64,000 bases of DNA from Cupriavidus basilensis. GTDB lineage: Bacteria > Pseudomonadota > Gammaproteobacteria > Burkholderiales > Burkholderiaceae. The stretch lies in assembly GCF_029335485.1 (NCBI RefSeq), contig NZ_JARJLM010000255.1, forward strand, positions 1 through 64,000, given 5' to 3'. The position numbers were made by a program, and so were the translations under genes. The stretch's first letter is position 1. The number at the start of each line of letters is the position of its first letter. Under the pieces are notes generated by a model. The model searched no databases. It had not been told where the DNA came from and saw only the letters and a list, made by a program, of their open reading frames with translations. Below, piece after piece: positions 51,026 through 60,332 of this stretch.

Positions 51026-52050
51026 TCATCGATTGCCACGGCCACTACACGACTGCCCCCGCGGCACTGGAAATCTGGCGCAAGCGCCAGATAGACAGTC
51101 TGGACAACCCGGCTATCGGGCCCAAGGCTGGCGACTTGCGCATCAGCGACGATGAGCTGCGCGAGAGCATCGAGCACAACCAACTGCGGCTGATGCGGGC
51201 GCGGGGCCTCGATCTGACGATTTTTTCACCGCGCGCCAGCTTCATGGCTCACCACGTCGGCAATTTCGAGACCAGCTCGACCTGGGCCTCGATCTGCAAC
51301 GAACTGTGTCATCGCGTGGCGGGGCTGTTCCCCCAACAGTTCATCGGCGCGGCCATGCTGCCGCAATCGCCGGGCGTCGCACCCGAAACCTGCATTCCCG
51401 AGCTGGTTCGTTGCGTGGAAGATTACGGCTTTGTCGCCATCAACCTGAATCCGGATCCGTCGGGCGGCCACTGGACCGCACCGCCGCTCTCCGATCGCTC
51501 TTGGTACCCCATCTACGAGAAGATGGTGGACTACGACATTCCGGCGATGATCCACGTAAGCACCAGTTGCAATGCTTGCTTCCACACCACCGGGGCGCAC
51601 TACCTGAATGCGGATACTACGGCGTTCATGCAGTGCCTGACATCCGATCTGTTCAAGGACTTCCCGACGCTTCGCTTTGTGATCCCGCATGGGGGCGGCG
51701 CCGTGCCTTACCACTGGGGCAGGTTCCGTGGCCTGGCGCAGGAGTTAAAGAAGCCGCTGCTGCAGGATCACCTGCTGAACAACATCTTCTTCGACACCTG
51801 CGTCTACCACCAACCCGGCATCGACCTGCTCACCAGGGTGATCCCCGTGTTCAACACGCTGTTCGCGTCGGAGATGATTGGCGCCGTACGCGGCGTCGAT
51901 CCTGAGACCGGTTTCCACTTCGACGATACCCGTCGCTACATCGACGCCGCGTCCACGCTGACGGAGCAGGACCGCCATCAGATCTACGAAGGCAACGCGC
52001 GCCGCGTCTATCCGCGGCTCGACGCAGCCCTGAAGGCCCAGGGCCGCTGA
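51022..52050 (+). CDS. ligJ: 4-oxalomesaconate hydratase (LigJ-type amidohydrolase)
   Basis: 342 residues from GTG 51022 (GGGAGA upstream, GTGA overlap with galD). IIDCHGHYTTAPAALEIWRK is the LigJ/amidohydrolase_2 start with the HxH metal site; 'IPHGGGAVPYHWGRFRGL' and NIFFDTCVYHQPGIDLL hold further ligands and the pattern FASEMIGAVRGVDPETG is typical of 4-oxalomesaconate hydratase. Adds water to give 4-carboxy-4-hydroxy-2-oxoadipate. Second gene of the operon. Confidence 0.9.
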   Translation: MIIDCHGHYTTAPAALEIWRKRQIDSLDNPAIGPKAGDLRISDDELRESIEHNQLRLMRARGLDLTIFSPRASFMAHHVGNFETSSTWASICNELCHRVAGLFPQQFIGAAMLPQSPGVAPETCIPELVRCVEDYGFVAINLNPDPSGGHWTAPPLSDRSWYPIYEKMVDYDIPAMIHVSTSCNACFHTTGAHYLNADTTAFMQCLTSDLFKDFPTLRFVIPHGGGAVPYHWGRFRGLAQELKKPLLQDHLLNNIFFDTCVYHQPGIDLLTRVIPVFNTLFASEMIGAVRGVDPETGFHFDDTRRYIDAASTLTEQDRHQIYEGNARRVYPRLDAALKAQGR

Positions 52051-52094
52051 CAGAACAGCCCCAGGTGATCACAACCCATTCTCAATCCCCAGTC

Positions 52095-52778
52095 ATGAAT
52101 CAACTCGGCATCGTCAAGCGTCATATCGAGCGCGCCTCCGCCGCGGCGGCAAAAGAACTGTCCAAGTTCGGAGTCGCCACAATTCATGAGGCCATGGGCC
52201 GTATCGGGCTGATGAAGCCAGAGATGCGTCCGGCCTTTCCCGGCGCACGCCTGTGTGGCACTGCGGTCACCGTTCTGCTGCAGCCCGGCGACAACTGGAT
52301 GCTGCATGTGGCGGCGGAGCAATTGACGCCGGGCGACGTGGTGGTCGCGGCCTGCACGGCCGAAAGCAGCGATGGTTTCTTTGGCGATCTGCTTGCAACC
52401 TCGTTCCGGGCGCGTGGCGGCGCAGGCCTGGTGATCGACGGCGGTGTACGCGATGTCAAAGAACTGAGAGAAATGGGCTTTCCAGTGTTCTCCCGAGCCA
52501 TTCATGCGCGCGGCACAGTCAAGGCCACGCTGGGCTCGGTCAACGTGCCAGTGGTCTGCAGCGGGGCCTTGGTCAATCCGGGGGATGTCGTGATCGCCGA
52601 CGAGGATGGTGTGGTGGTGGTGCCTGCCGCCATCGCCCAGCAAGTAGCGAATGCCGCCAGTGAGCGCGAGGACAAGGAAGCGGCGAAACGCGTGCGCCTC
52701 GCAGCCGGCGAACTTGGCCTGGACATCTACAACATGCGGCCCAGCCTAGCCAAGGCTGGCCTGCGCTATATCGACTGA
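52095..52778 (+). CDS. ligK: 4-carboxy-4-hydroxy-2-oxoadipate aldolase (LigK/GalC, RraA-like)
   Basis: 227 residues from ATG 52095. RraA-like fold: FGVATIHEAMGRIGLMKPEM, GDNWMLHVAAEQLTPGDVVV, GFFGDLLATSFRARGGAGLV and IDGGVRDVKELREMGFPVFS with the Arg-Asp of the metal/pyruvate site. Cleaves CHA to pyruvate and oxaloacetate and can decarboxylate oxaloacetate. Final step of the route in this operon; 44 bp after ligJ. Confidence 0.9.
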   Translation: MNQLGIVKRHIERASAAAAKELSKFGVATIHEAMGRIGLMKPEMRPAFPGARLCGTAVTVLLQPGDNWMLHVAAEQLTPGDVVVAACTAESSDGFFGDLLATSFRARGGAGLVIDGGVRDVKELREMGFPVFSRAIHARGTVKATLGSVNVPVVCSGALVNPGDVVIADEDGVVVVPAAIAQQVANAASEREDKEAAKRVRLAAGELGLDIYNMRPSLAKAGLRYID

Positions 52779-52782
52779 CATC

Positions 52783-53691
52783 ATGACCTCATCGAACGAT
52801 GCTCGCCAGTGGCATATCGGCTTGGTCGGCTATGGAGAGGTTGGCCGCACGCTAGCCGAAGACCTCCGTGCGGCCGGTGTGATTGTTTCCGCCTTCGACC
52901 GGCTGTTGCAAGCCCCAAGCGGGGAAGCGTTGCAGCGCCACGCTGCCGCCATCGGCGTAAGGCTGGCAAGCAGCCATTCCGATCTGGTCGCCGGCGCGGA
53001 CTTGGTCGTCAGTGCCGTCACCGCCGATCAGACCCTGGCGGTGGCGCAGGCCTGCCGGGCGGGGCTGCGTGCCGGGGCCTTCTTCCTGGACTTCAACTCC
53101 GCTTCGCCCGGCACCAAGATCGAGGCTGCCGGGTTGGTGGACGGCGCGGGTGGCCGCTATGTGGAAGGCGCTGTGATGACCTCCATCGGCCCCTACCGGA
53201 TACGCGTGCCCTTGCTGCTGGGCGGACCGTCGGCAGCGCGCTTGCACCCACACCTGGAGACGCTGGGCTTTCAGGCAAAGGTAGGCTCGGCCGCGCTTGG
53301 GGTCGTCTCGGCTACCAAGATGTGCCGCAGCATCCTGATCAAGGGTCTGGAGGCCATGGTGATCGAATGCTTCTCTGCGGCCCGCGCTTACGGCGTGGAG
53401 GACGCGATGCTGGCTTCGTTGGCTGAAACCTTCCCGGGAATCGATTGGGAGCAACAAGGTAGCTATTTCTTTCACCGGGTGATTCAGCATGGCCGCCGCC
53501 GCGCGGAGGAGATGCACGAGGTCGCGCGCACTGTCAGCGAAGTCGGCCTGGAGCCAATGTCGGCCAGTAGCACCGCCGAACGACAGGCATGGGTTGCCGA
53601 TCTCGCGGCCCGAGGTCTGTTCGGTGATGGCGACGCGCCGCTTGGCGACTGGCGCATCGAAGCCGACCGTATCCTCAATGCCACCGTCTGA
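52783..53691 (+). CDS. 6PGDH-type NAD(P)-dependent dehydrogenase with DUF1932 domain
   Basis: 302 residues, starting 4 bp after the ligK stop. Rossmann motif IGLVGYGEVGRTLAEDLRAA, then 'DLVVSAVTADQTL', FLDFNSASPGTKIEAAGLVD (the catalytic Ser-containing loop of β-hydroxyacid dehydrogenases) and the C-terminal DUF1932 (YGVEDAMLASLAETFPGIDW). Not LigC, which is a Gfo/Idh-type enzyme. It must oxidise or reduce a hydroxyacid related to the path, but the substrate is unknown. Confidence 0.85.
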   Translation: MTSSNDARQWHIGLVGYGEVGRTLAEDLRAAGVIVSAFDRLLQAPSGEALQRHAAAIGVRLASSHSDLVAGADLVVSAVTADQTLAVAQACRAGLRAGAFFLDFNSASPGTKIEAAGLVDGAGGRYVEGAVMTSIGPYRIRVPLLLGGPSAARLHPHLETLGFQAKVGSAALGVVSATKMCRSILIKGLEAMVIECFSAARAYGVEDAMLASLAETFPGIDWEQQGSYFFHRVIQHGRRRAEEMHEVARTVSEVGLEPMSASSTAERQAWVADLAARGLFGDGDAPLGDWRIEADRILNATV

Positions 53692-53741
53692 TCCGGGCGT
53701 GTCTTTTCAGTAAGCCCAGACCCATTTCAAGGAAGCGACTC

Positions 53742-54635
53742 ATGCCGATGGACCCGAACTGGCTGCCATTCCACCCAGCTCCCTCGCTCCCCCAATTCAG
53801 GCTGCCAGCGGGCGCGGTTGATGCGCACTGCCACGTGTTTGGCCCGGAGCATCTTTTCCCGTTCGCGCCGGAGCGCAAGTACACACCCTGCGACGCTTCC
53901 TGCGAGCAACTCTTTGCGTTGCGCGATCACCTTGGCTTCGAACGCAATGTCGTGGTCCAGGCCACGTGCCACGGGCATGACAACAGTGCCCTGCTCGATG
54001 CGCTGGCCCGCTCCGAGGGCAAAGCCCGAGGCGTGGTTTCGGTGCCGCGTGAAGTCAGCGACGCCGAGTTGCACGCCATGCACGAGGCAGGGGTGCGGGG
54101 CGTTCGCTTCAATTTTGTCAGGCGCTTGGTCGAATTCACACCTCGCGAGGTCCTGTTCGACATCGCCAACCGCATTGCACCGCTCGGCTGGCACGTAGTG
54201 GTGTACTTCGAAGCGCAAGATCTGCCCGAACTTTGGAACTTCTTCACCACGTTGCCGTCCCCGGTGGTGGTAGACCACATGGGACGACCAGACATCAGCA
54301 AGCGCGTCGACGGTCCCGAGTTCGGGCTATTCCTGCGGCTGATGCAAGAACATGACAATGTCTGGTCGAAGGTTAGCTGTCCGGAACGCCTGAGCTTGTC
54401 GGGGCCGCCAGACTACGAGGATGTAGTCCCCTTTGCGCGCACGCTGGTGGAGCGCTTCCCGGATCGTGTACTGTGGGGCACCGACTGGCCACACCCGAAT
54501 CTAAAAGGCCATATGCCCGACGACGGCAAGCTCGTTGACTACGTGCCGAAGATCGCTCCGACCGCCGATCTCCAGCGCAAGCTGTTGGCGGACAATCCGA
54601 CCCGGCTGTACTGGGGCGAAGGCAGCGGACGCTAA
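53742..54635 (+). CDS. ligI: 2-pyrone-4,6-dicarboxylate hydrolase (LigI)
   Basis: 297 residues, AAGGA upstream. Amidohydrolase: AGAVDAHCHVFGPEHLFPFA (HxH site), 'PLGWHVVVYFEAQDLPEL', 'SPVVVDHMGRPD', WSKVSCPERLSLSGPP, and VLWGTDWPHPN with the catalytic Asp; ends NPTRLYWG as LigI does. Opens the PDC lactone to 4-oxalomesaconate, feeding the hydratase and aldolase of the same operon. Confidence 0.92.
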   Translation: MPMDPNWLPFHPAPSLPQFRLPAGAVDAHCHVFGPEHLFPFAPERKYTPCDASCEQLFALRDHLGFERNVVVQATCHGHDNSALLDALARSEGKARGVVSVPREVSDAELHAMHEAGVRGVRFNFVRRLVEFTPREVLFDIANRIAPLGWHVVVYFEAQDLPELWNFFTTLPSPVVVDHMGRPDISKRVDGPEFGLFLRLMQEHDNVWSKVSCPERLSLSGPPDYEDVVPFARTLVERFPDRVLWGTDWPHPNLKGHMPDDGKLVDYVPKIAPTADLQRKLLADNPTRLYWGEGSGR

Positions 54636-54802
54636 GCGCCACCGACGCGATACCGGGAACCGGTCGGGGTCGCACACCGCTCCCCTCCCATGCGGCTCGG
54701 CAGCACACCCAGCGATGGCGCCAAAGAGCGCAAGCACGTATGCAGCGCGCCTTGAGAGAGCGGCTGTCTACGCGTACGTACCATGACCAGAATGGAGACG
54801 AC

Positions 54803-55855
54803 ATGTCTAAGAAACCAACCACCACACAGCCACTTTCACCAACCCCGGTCCAACTCGGCAGGACGACGGTGCCCGGCCTGCGCCAGCGCTTGCGTTGGCT
54901 GGCCCCCATTCTCGCCGCGTGCGGCATGCTGGCGAGCACGGCGGCACTGGCGCAAGCGCCATTCCCCAGCAAGCCGCTGCGCATCGTCGTGGGCTTCGGT
55001 GCTGGCGGCGTAGCCGACATCGCAGCGCGCATTGTGGCCCAGGGCCTGGGCCAGGAGTTGGGCAAGCCAGTGGTGGTCGAGAACCTGCCCGGTGCCGGCG
55101 GCATCAACGCGGCAGTTGCAGTGGCCAAGGCAGAGCCAGACGGACACACACTACTGCTGGTCAGCAACCAGAACGCGGTCAGTTCTTCGCTGTTCAAGAC
55201 GCTTCCTTACCGCCCGCTCGAAGACTTTGCCATGATTTCGCCGATTGGCAGCTTCGACCTGGTCATGGTGGTGGACAAGGCGAGCAAGCTCAAGACCGTA
55301 GGCGAGGCTATCGCCCAGGCGCGCAAGGATCCGGCAGGCTTCAATATCGGCACGGTGGGGATCGGCAGCACACAGAACCTCGCTGCGCAACTCTTCATCG
55401 CAATGGCCGGGCTTGACGCCCAGGTGGTGCCGTTCCGATCTAGCGGCGATGTGGTCAGCGCGCTGCGCGGCGGCAATGTGCAGGCCGGATTCGAGACCAT
55501 GCCGGCAGTGCTGCCGCAGATCCAGTCCGGCGCCCTGCGTCCGCTCGCCGTCACGGGAAGCAAGCGGTTCGCCAGCCTGCCCGGCACACCCACCATGAGC
55601 GAGACTGGTCTCACGAACTACCAAGCCACGTCCTGGAACGGCTTGGCCGCGCCCGCGAAGACTCCGGTCGCGGTTGTGACGCGCCTCAACCAGGCGCTTG
55701 CCAAGGTGGTGCAGTCCCCCGCATCGGCAAAGAAACTGGCGGACCTGGGACTGGAACCGCGCTCCAGCACCCCGCAGGCGTTCCAGGCACTCGTCGCCGG
55801 CGAAATTCGCAAGTGGCATGAGGTCATTGAGCGCGCGCACATCGAAAAGCAATAA
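54803..55855 (+). CDS. Bug-family solute-binding protein of the PDC operon
   Basis: 350 residues from ATG 54803 (GGAG upstream). A long N-terminal signal region ends ...LASTAALAQA, then FPSKPLRIVVGFGAGGVADI, 'VVVENLPGAGGINAAVAVAK', 'NIGTVGIGSTQNLAAQLF'. Periplasmic receptor, probably for an aromatic or pyrone carboxylate used by the operon (inference from position, 167 bp after ligI). Confidence 0.9.
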   Translation: MSKKPTTTQPLSPTPVQLGRTTVPGLRQRLRWLAPILAACGMLASTAALAQAPFPSKPLRIVVGFGAGGVADIAARIVAQGLGQELGKPVVVENLPGAGGINAAVAVAKAEPDGHTLLLVSNQNAVSSSLFKTLPYRPLEDFAMISPIGSFDLVMVVDKASKLKTVGEAIAQARKDPAGFNIGTVGIGSTQNLAAQLFIAMAGLDAQVVPFRSSGDVVSALRGGNVQAGFETMPAVLPQIQSGALRPLAVTGSKRFASLPGTPTMSETGLTNYQATSWNGLAAPAKTPVAVVTRLNQALAKVVQSPASAKKLADLGLEPRSSTPQAFQALVAGEIRKWHEVIERAHIEKQ

Positions 55856-56261
55856 GCACGCTATCGCTGGGCCGATCGAGGCAGCCACTGCCAGCAACCC
55901 GCCCGGCGCCTGATCCAACGTGGATTTCTCTCACGTCGACGCGACGGTTGGCAGGAGACGTCATGTCCAGCGCGCTCACACGCAGCCACAAGTAGACACC
56001 ACAACAAAGAGGAGACGCCCTGCATGTCGCGATATTCGGTACGTTGGCAGCCGTACAAGACTGAGACGCGCGAGCGAAGTCTGGAAGAAATCGCTCCATA
56101 GTTCGGTTTGCGTCCAACCCAATAATCAAAGGAGAAAAGAACGAAGCTCGACATCTTTACAAGCACGTTTGAATGCAGCCGGGGGGCTCAGCCCGTAGCG
56201 GCCTGATCGCTATGGCATCAAAAAGAAGGTCCTGTCAAGGGACGGGTGAGGAGGAGAGACG
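55856..56261. other. Intergenic, upstream of the porin gene
   Basis: About 400 bp with no recognised gene; GGAGGAGAG near 56250 is the porin ribosome site. Confidence 0.4.
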
Positions 56262-57296
56262 ATGAAAAGCAATGTCACGTTGAAGCGAACTGCGGGTGCT
56301 GCCTTGCTGGCGGCAATCGGTGCAGGGATGAATGCTGAGGTTCGCGCACAAAGCTCGGTAGAGTTATACGGGCTGGTCGGTACTTACGTCGCGTCGTCAA
56401 AGCGCGCGGATACGCCAACGGCGACGTGGTTGGAGGGAAGCGGGGGGCTTACCACGTCCTATTGGGGTATGCGTGGGACGGAAGACCTCGGTGGGAATCT
56501 AAAGGCAGTATTCACGCTGGAGAGCTTCTTTCAACCCGACACCGGTGGGCAAGGACGCAATGCCACGGACCCGTTCTTTGCCCGCAACGCCTATCTTGGG
56601 CTTCAGGGGGGATTTGGGCAAATCACGTTCGGGCGGCAAACCAACCCGACCTACGCGGTGATGCAGCGGCTAAATCCGTTTGGTGCCTCTGTTGTCTTTT
56701 CGCCGTTGGTGACGCAGTCGTTCGTTGCGACCTTCGGTGGCGCAATCGTAGGCGATACGGTCTGGAACAACGCCGTCCGGTATGAAACCCCCGACTTTGG
56801 CGGATTCAGCGGTACAGCCATTTACGGTTTTGGCGAGGTTCCTGGTCACAATGGCACTGCGAATATCGGGCTTCACGGCTTTTACTCAGGTGGGAACCTG
56901 ACTGCTGGTGTTTCGTTGCAACGTGTACGCAGCGGTATCACCGCCCCCATCATTTCGCAGGATGCCTACCTTGCGGGCATTGGCTACGATTTCAAATGGG
57001 CCAAGCTCTTCGCAACGATAGAGGGAACGAGCACCAATGGGAATGACGCTTTGACGCGGACTTACCAAGTTGGCTTCTCTGTGCCGGTCACGACGTCGGG
57101 TTCGGTGCTAGTGGATTGGGCAAGAACAACACGCAACCAGCCGCGGACCCCGTACTCCATCAGGAACACGGCATCGCTTGGCTACGACTACTTCCTGTCG
57201 AAGCGCACCGATGTCTACGCCATCTATATGTTCGACAAGCTATCGACCGCATCCACCGGAAGTACCTTCGCGCTTGGTCTGCGTCACAAATTCTGA
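56262..57296 (+). CDS. Outer-membrane porin (Gram-negative porin_4 type)
   Basis: 344 residues with GAGGAGGAGA before the ATG. Signal peptide MKSNVTLKRTAGAALLAAIG...RAQ; then SSVELYGLVGTYVA, the first strand of β-proteobacterial trimeric porins; FQPDTGGQGRNATDPFFARN and AYLGLQGGFGQITFGRQTNP are hallmark loops; ends FALGLRHKF with terminal Phe. Forms general or substrate-selective channels. It follows the PDC operon and Bug gene and may admit the same substrate. Confidence 0.93.
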   Translation: MKSNVTLKRTAGAALLAAIGAGMNAEVRAQSSVELYGLVGTYVASSKRADTPTATWLEGSGGLTTSYWGMRGTEDLGGNLKAVFTLESFFQPDTGGQGRNATDPFFARNAYLGLQGGFGQITFGRQTNPTYAVMQRLNPFGASVVFSPLVTQSFVATFGGAIVGDTVWNNAVRYETPDFGGFSGTAIYGFGEVPGHNGTANIGLHGFYSGGNLTAGVSLQRVRSGITAPIISQDAYLAGIGYDFKWAKLFATIEGTSTNGNDALTRTYQVGFSVPVTTSGSVLVDWARTTRNQPRTPYSIRNTASLGYDYFLSKRTDVYAIYMFDKLSTASTGSTFALGLRHKF

Positions 57297-58013
57297 GTGC
57301 GCCGGAAGACCGGTAAGGAGCGCGGAACCCCGCAAGGTGGGGTCCCATCCCGTTGCTGCGCAATACTGTCCTGACGCCGTTTGATTAGGAGATGCGGCGC
57401 AGGGGCTATCAATCACGCGGTACGCGGATGATTGGGTGGTCACCAGTTCATCCCGGGCCGAAGAGAACGCCACAATCGCGGCGGAGACGAAAATCCTGAC
57501 AGCGCTGAGCGTACAACTACCCCCGCAGAAGCAGAGGCTAATGCCGCCTCGCAGCGATCATCATTGCACTGGTTGCCACCAACCGCACGCGATGAGCCGC
57601 GGGCTCGGTGCCTCGCTCCGTGCCACGTCTCTAATCGTGCATGTTCAATTTGGATTTGAGTTTCTCGGATATCTTCAGCGACAAGTCGCAGGTGGCAGTC
57701 TCGGCTGTGCAGCCTACCCCCATCCTCGAATGGTGTGCGCTGCCAATGCCATCGAGCGATGTGCCAGCCGAACTTGGCCTGTCGGCTATCGCATCTCTGG
57801 AAGTTGCTCTAAGGGGCGGAACTTCCCTTTTTCGAGTTTGTGGCTTTTCCGCCGCACGAAGTCGCCGGTCGGGTTGATGTGCTCCCAGCCGAGCGGCGAC
57901 AGGTACGAAAACAGCGACGGATCAATGCGTGTGTCGCCATCCACTTGTGTCTGCACCGCACGTTCAAAACAACTCGCCTCGCCTCCGCCAGCGCCAGCGG
58001 TCCGCACGCACCT
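57297..58013. other. 0.7-kb region after the porin
   Basis: A GGAACCCCG/TGGGGTCC hairpin at 57324-57346 may end the porin transcript. No gene recognised up to the Bug remnant. Confidence 0.4.
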
Positions 58014-58517
58014 CGCGCCGGGGCAGGGGTCCCTGCATCACTTGGCGACCGAACTGCTCAAGCAGAACGAGGGCATTTTCATGGCGCACGTGCCGTATCG
58101 GGTGGCTCCGGGAGTCTATCAGGGGCTGCTGACGGGGGACATCCAGGGCATGTTCGAAACCCTATCCGGGCCGCTCCCATTCATTGAAAGCGGCCGCAGC
58201 GGGCCCTGGCCGTCACCGGCTCCCACCGTGTGAAAGCGCTGCCGCAGGTGCCGACGCTGTGCGAACAGGGTCTGCACGACATGGATGTCAGCTCGTGGTG
58301 GGGAATCGTTGGGCCAGCAGGCATGGCAGCCCCCGTTGTCGCGAAGCTCAACGCGGACATCACGGCCGTGCTGAACGAGCCGGAAGTGCGCGCCATGCTG
58401 GCGCGCGCGGGCACGGAGCCGAGCCCGGGCACGCCCGAGGCTTTTGGGCGTCACATCGCCAGCGAGTACCAACGTTGGCGGCAAGTCGTGGTGCAACGAA
58501 ATCTAAGGTTCGACTGA
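58014..58517 (+). pseudogene. Bug-family receptor, C-terminal half, frameshifted
   Basis: APGQGSLHHLATELLKQNEG, 'AHVPYRVAPGVYQGLLTGDI' and QGMFETLSGPLPFIESG are mid-Bug sequence. A frame change at ~58190-58200 is needed to reach RALAVTGSHRVKALPQVPTL and 'VVAKLNADITAVLNEPEVRAML'. The N-terminal half and signal peptide are missing. Confidence 0.75.
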
Positions 58518-58606
58518 ACGGGCCGTTCTGTGGAATGCGGATACAGCCATCGGCTTTGCGCTCGTCCTGCCAGAGCCGTATCGCCAGCCGCTATTCAGCC
58601 GGCTCT

Positions 58607-59599
58607 TCAGCCCTCGGGCGTGAACCCAGACGCTCGCACGATCGGAGCCCAGAAGTCGTACTCACGCCGGATGGCAGCTTGCAACTGCGCCGGTGTCGAC
58701 GAATCGATGCCCAGGTAGGAGCGCTCCAAGACGTCGCGCAGGTCCCCCTCCCTCAGTGCCGCGTGCAGAGCCTCCACCGCCGTTTGCACCGTCGTGGTCG
58801 ACGTGCGAGCGGGCATGAGCGCGCCGAACCATTCGCGCCGCGCAAGCGCTGGCAGCCCCAGTTCGCGGAAGGTCGGCACCTGGGGGAAGAACGGCGAGCG
58901 CTCGGGCCAGGTGGTCGCCAGCACGCGCAGCTTGCCGGCCTGCAGCAGAGGGCGGGCGGAGGCCTCGGTCGACAGCGCCGCCGCCACTTCTCCCGCAGCC
59001 GTGGCCTGCATCGCCGCGGAGCCGCCGCGGTACGGGATGTACCCCAGCGTCACACCGGCCTCGCGCGCCATCAGCGTGGCCATGAAGTGGGGCAGCGAGC
59101 CGGCGCCCGGATTGCCGCACTGCGCAGCCGCGGGATCGGCACGGCACCACTGCTTGAATGCCTCGAAGCTGTTGACCTCCGGCGGTACCTTGGGCCCGAC
59201 AGCCAGCGCAAAGCCCGTGCTGGCCACCGTGGATACCGGCGCCAGGTCGGTGAACACGTCGTAGCTCAGCTGGCGATAGACGTGCGGATACAGCGTGAAG
59301 GCGGAGGCCGGCGCGACGAGCATGGCCGAGCCGTCCGCGCGCGCTCTCTTGAGTTCCTCGATGGCCAGCCGTCCTGCCGCGCCGGGCTTGTTCTCCACGA
59401 TCACGTGGTCGGCATAGCGCCCGGTGAGTTTCTCCGCCAGCTTGCGGCAGACGACGTCAATCGATCCGCCCGCCGGGTAGCCGTGGATGATCCGCAAGGC
59501 ATCGATTCGAGGCTGTGCCCGCAGGGACAAAGGGGCAGCGATGCCGGCGGAGAGCAGGGCAGAGGTCAGCCGGCGCCGTTGGGTGTTGATCGTTTCCAT
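58607..59599 (-). CDS. Bug-family solute-binding protein
   Basis: 330 residues from ATG 59599 (AAGGAG 6 nt upstream; the adjacent ATG 59602 is too close). N-terminus RRRLTSALLSAGIAAPLSLR looks like a Tat- or Sec-type signal. LRIIHGYPAGGSIDVVCRKL, VIVENKPGAAGRLAIEELKR and 'CGNPGAGSLPHFMATLMA' are Bug motifs. It lies 28 bp after the dioxygenase gene on the same strand, so it likely binds that pathway's aromatic substrate. Confidence 0.9.
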   Translation of the reverse strand: METINTQRRRLTSALLSAGIAAPLSLRAQPRIDALRIIHGYPAGGSIDVVCRKLAEKLTGRYADHVIVENKPGAAGRLAIEELKRARADGSAMLVAPASAFTLYPHVYRQLSYDVFTDLAPVSTVASTGFALAVGPKVPPEVNSFEAFKQWCRADPAAAQCGNPGAGSLPHFMATLMAREAGVTLGYIPYRGGSAAMQATAAGEVAAALSTEASARPLLQAGKLRVLATTWPERSPFFPQVPTFRELGLPALARREWFGALMPARTSTTTVQTAVEALHAALREGDLRDVLERSYLGIDSSTPAQLQAAIRREYDFWAPIVRASGFTPEG

Positions 59600-59627
59600 C
59601 ATCTTCTCCTTCTGGATTGCGAACGAT

Positions 59628-60221
59628 TCATCCTTGCGTGAGCACGACGGTCCAGGCCAGCGCCAGGGTATCGGCACCGTCGCGCAAGACGTCGGGAGTG
59701 AGCAATTCGGGGCGTGCCACCGCGCGGTACCAGCGATCGTGGCCGTTCAGCGGATGACCAGGCAGGAAGATCTGCGTAATCAAGCGGTCCACCTGGCCTG
59801 TCACCTGCACATGCACATGGGGCGCACGCTGCACAAGGCCATCGGCATAGGCGCCGGGCACCAGGCTGCGGAAAGCGAAGCGGCCTTGCGTATCGCTGCA
59901 CACGCTGCCGTGGCCCGCGAACCCCTTGACCACTCGCTCGTGATCGGGCGCACTGGGGTGCCGGTAGCGGCCGTGGTAGTCGGCATGCCAGATTTCGACG
60001 AGTGCGTCGGCCACAGGTACACCGAGAAGATTGAGCACCCTGCCTTGCAATTGGAGGTAACGCGCACCATCGGGCAACCGAGCATCACCACTCCACAGAT
60101 CAGCATCCGAACCGTTCGAGGGGGTAAGGGGGTAGTACGGCCCGAGCAATAGACCGGGTGTGCGCCGCACAACGGCCGGCTCGCGGTCCACTGTAGTCTC
60201 GTCGCTAACCATCGCCATCAT
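59628..60221 (-). CDS. Intradiol ring-cleavage dioxygenase
   Basis: 197 residues from ATG 60221. LGVPVADALVEIWHADYHGR and YRHP carry the first Tyr iron ligand (GRYRH), LVPGAYADGLVQRAPHVHVQ the second Tyr (GAY) and both His ligands (PHVHV). This is the protocatechuate 3,4-dioxygenase/catechol 1,2-dioxygenase fold; the length is that of a single β-like subunit. Which catechol is cut is not visible. Divergent from the LysR gene at 60333; operon with the Bug gene downstream. Confidence 0.88.
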   Translation of the reverse strand: MMAMVSDETTVDREPAVVRRTPGLLLGPYYPLTPSNGSDADLWSGDARLPDGARYLQLQGRVLNLLGVPVADALVEIWHADYHGRYRHPSAPDHERVVKGFAGHGSVCSDTQGRFAFRSLVPGAYADGLVQRAPHVHVQVTGQVDRLITQIFLPGHPLNGHDRWYRAVARPELLTPDVLRDGADTLALAWTVVLTQG

Positions 60222-60332
60222 GTTTTTGCCCTTTGCACCTGTGTCGGGTGCCAGATTAGGGTTGCAGGCCGTTCCGGGAAAGCATTCTTTTGGCATCATA
60301 TGATCTCGTTCCAAGATCAATGGAGGCGAGGC

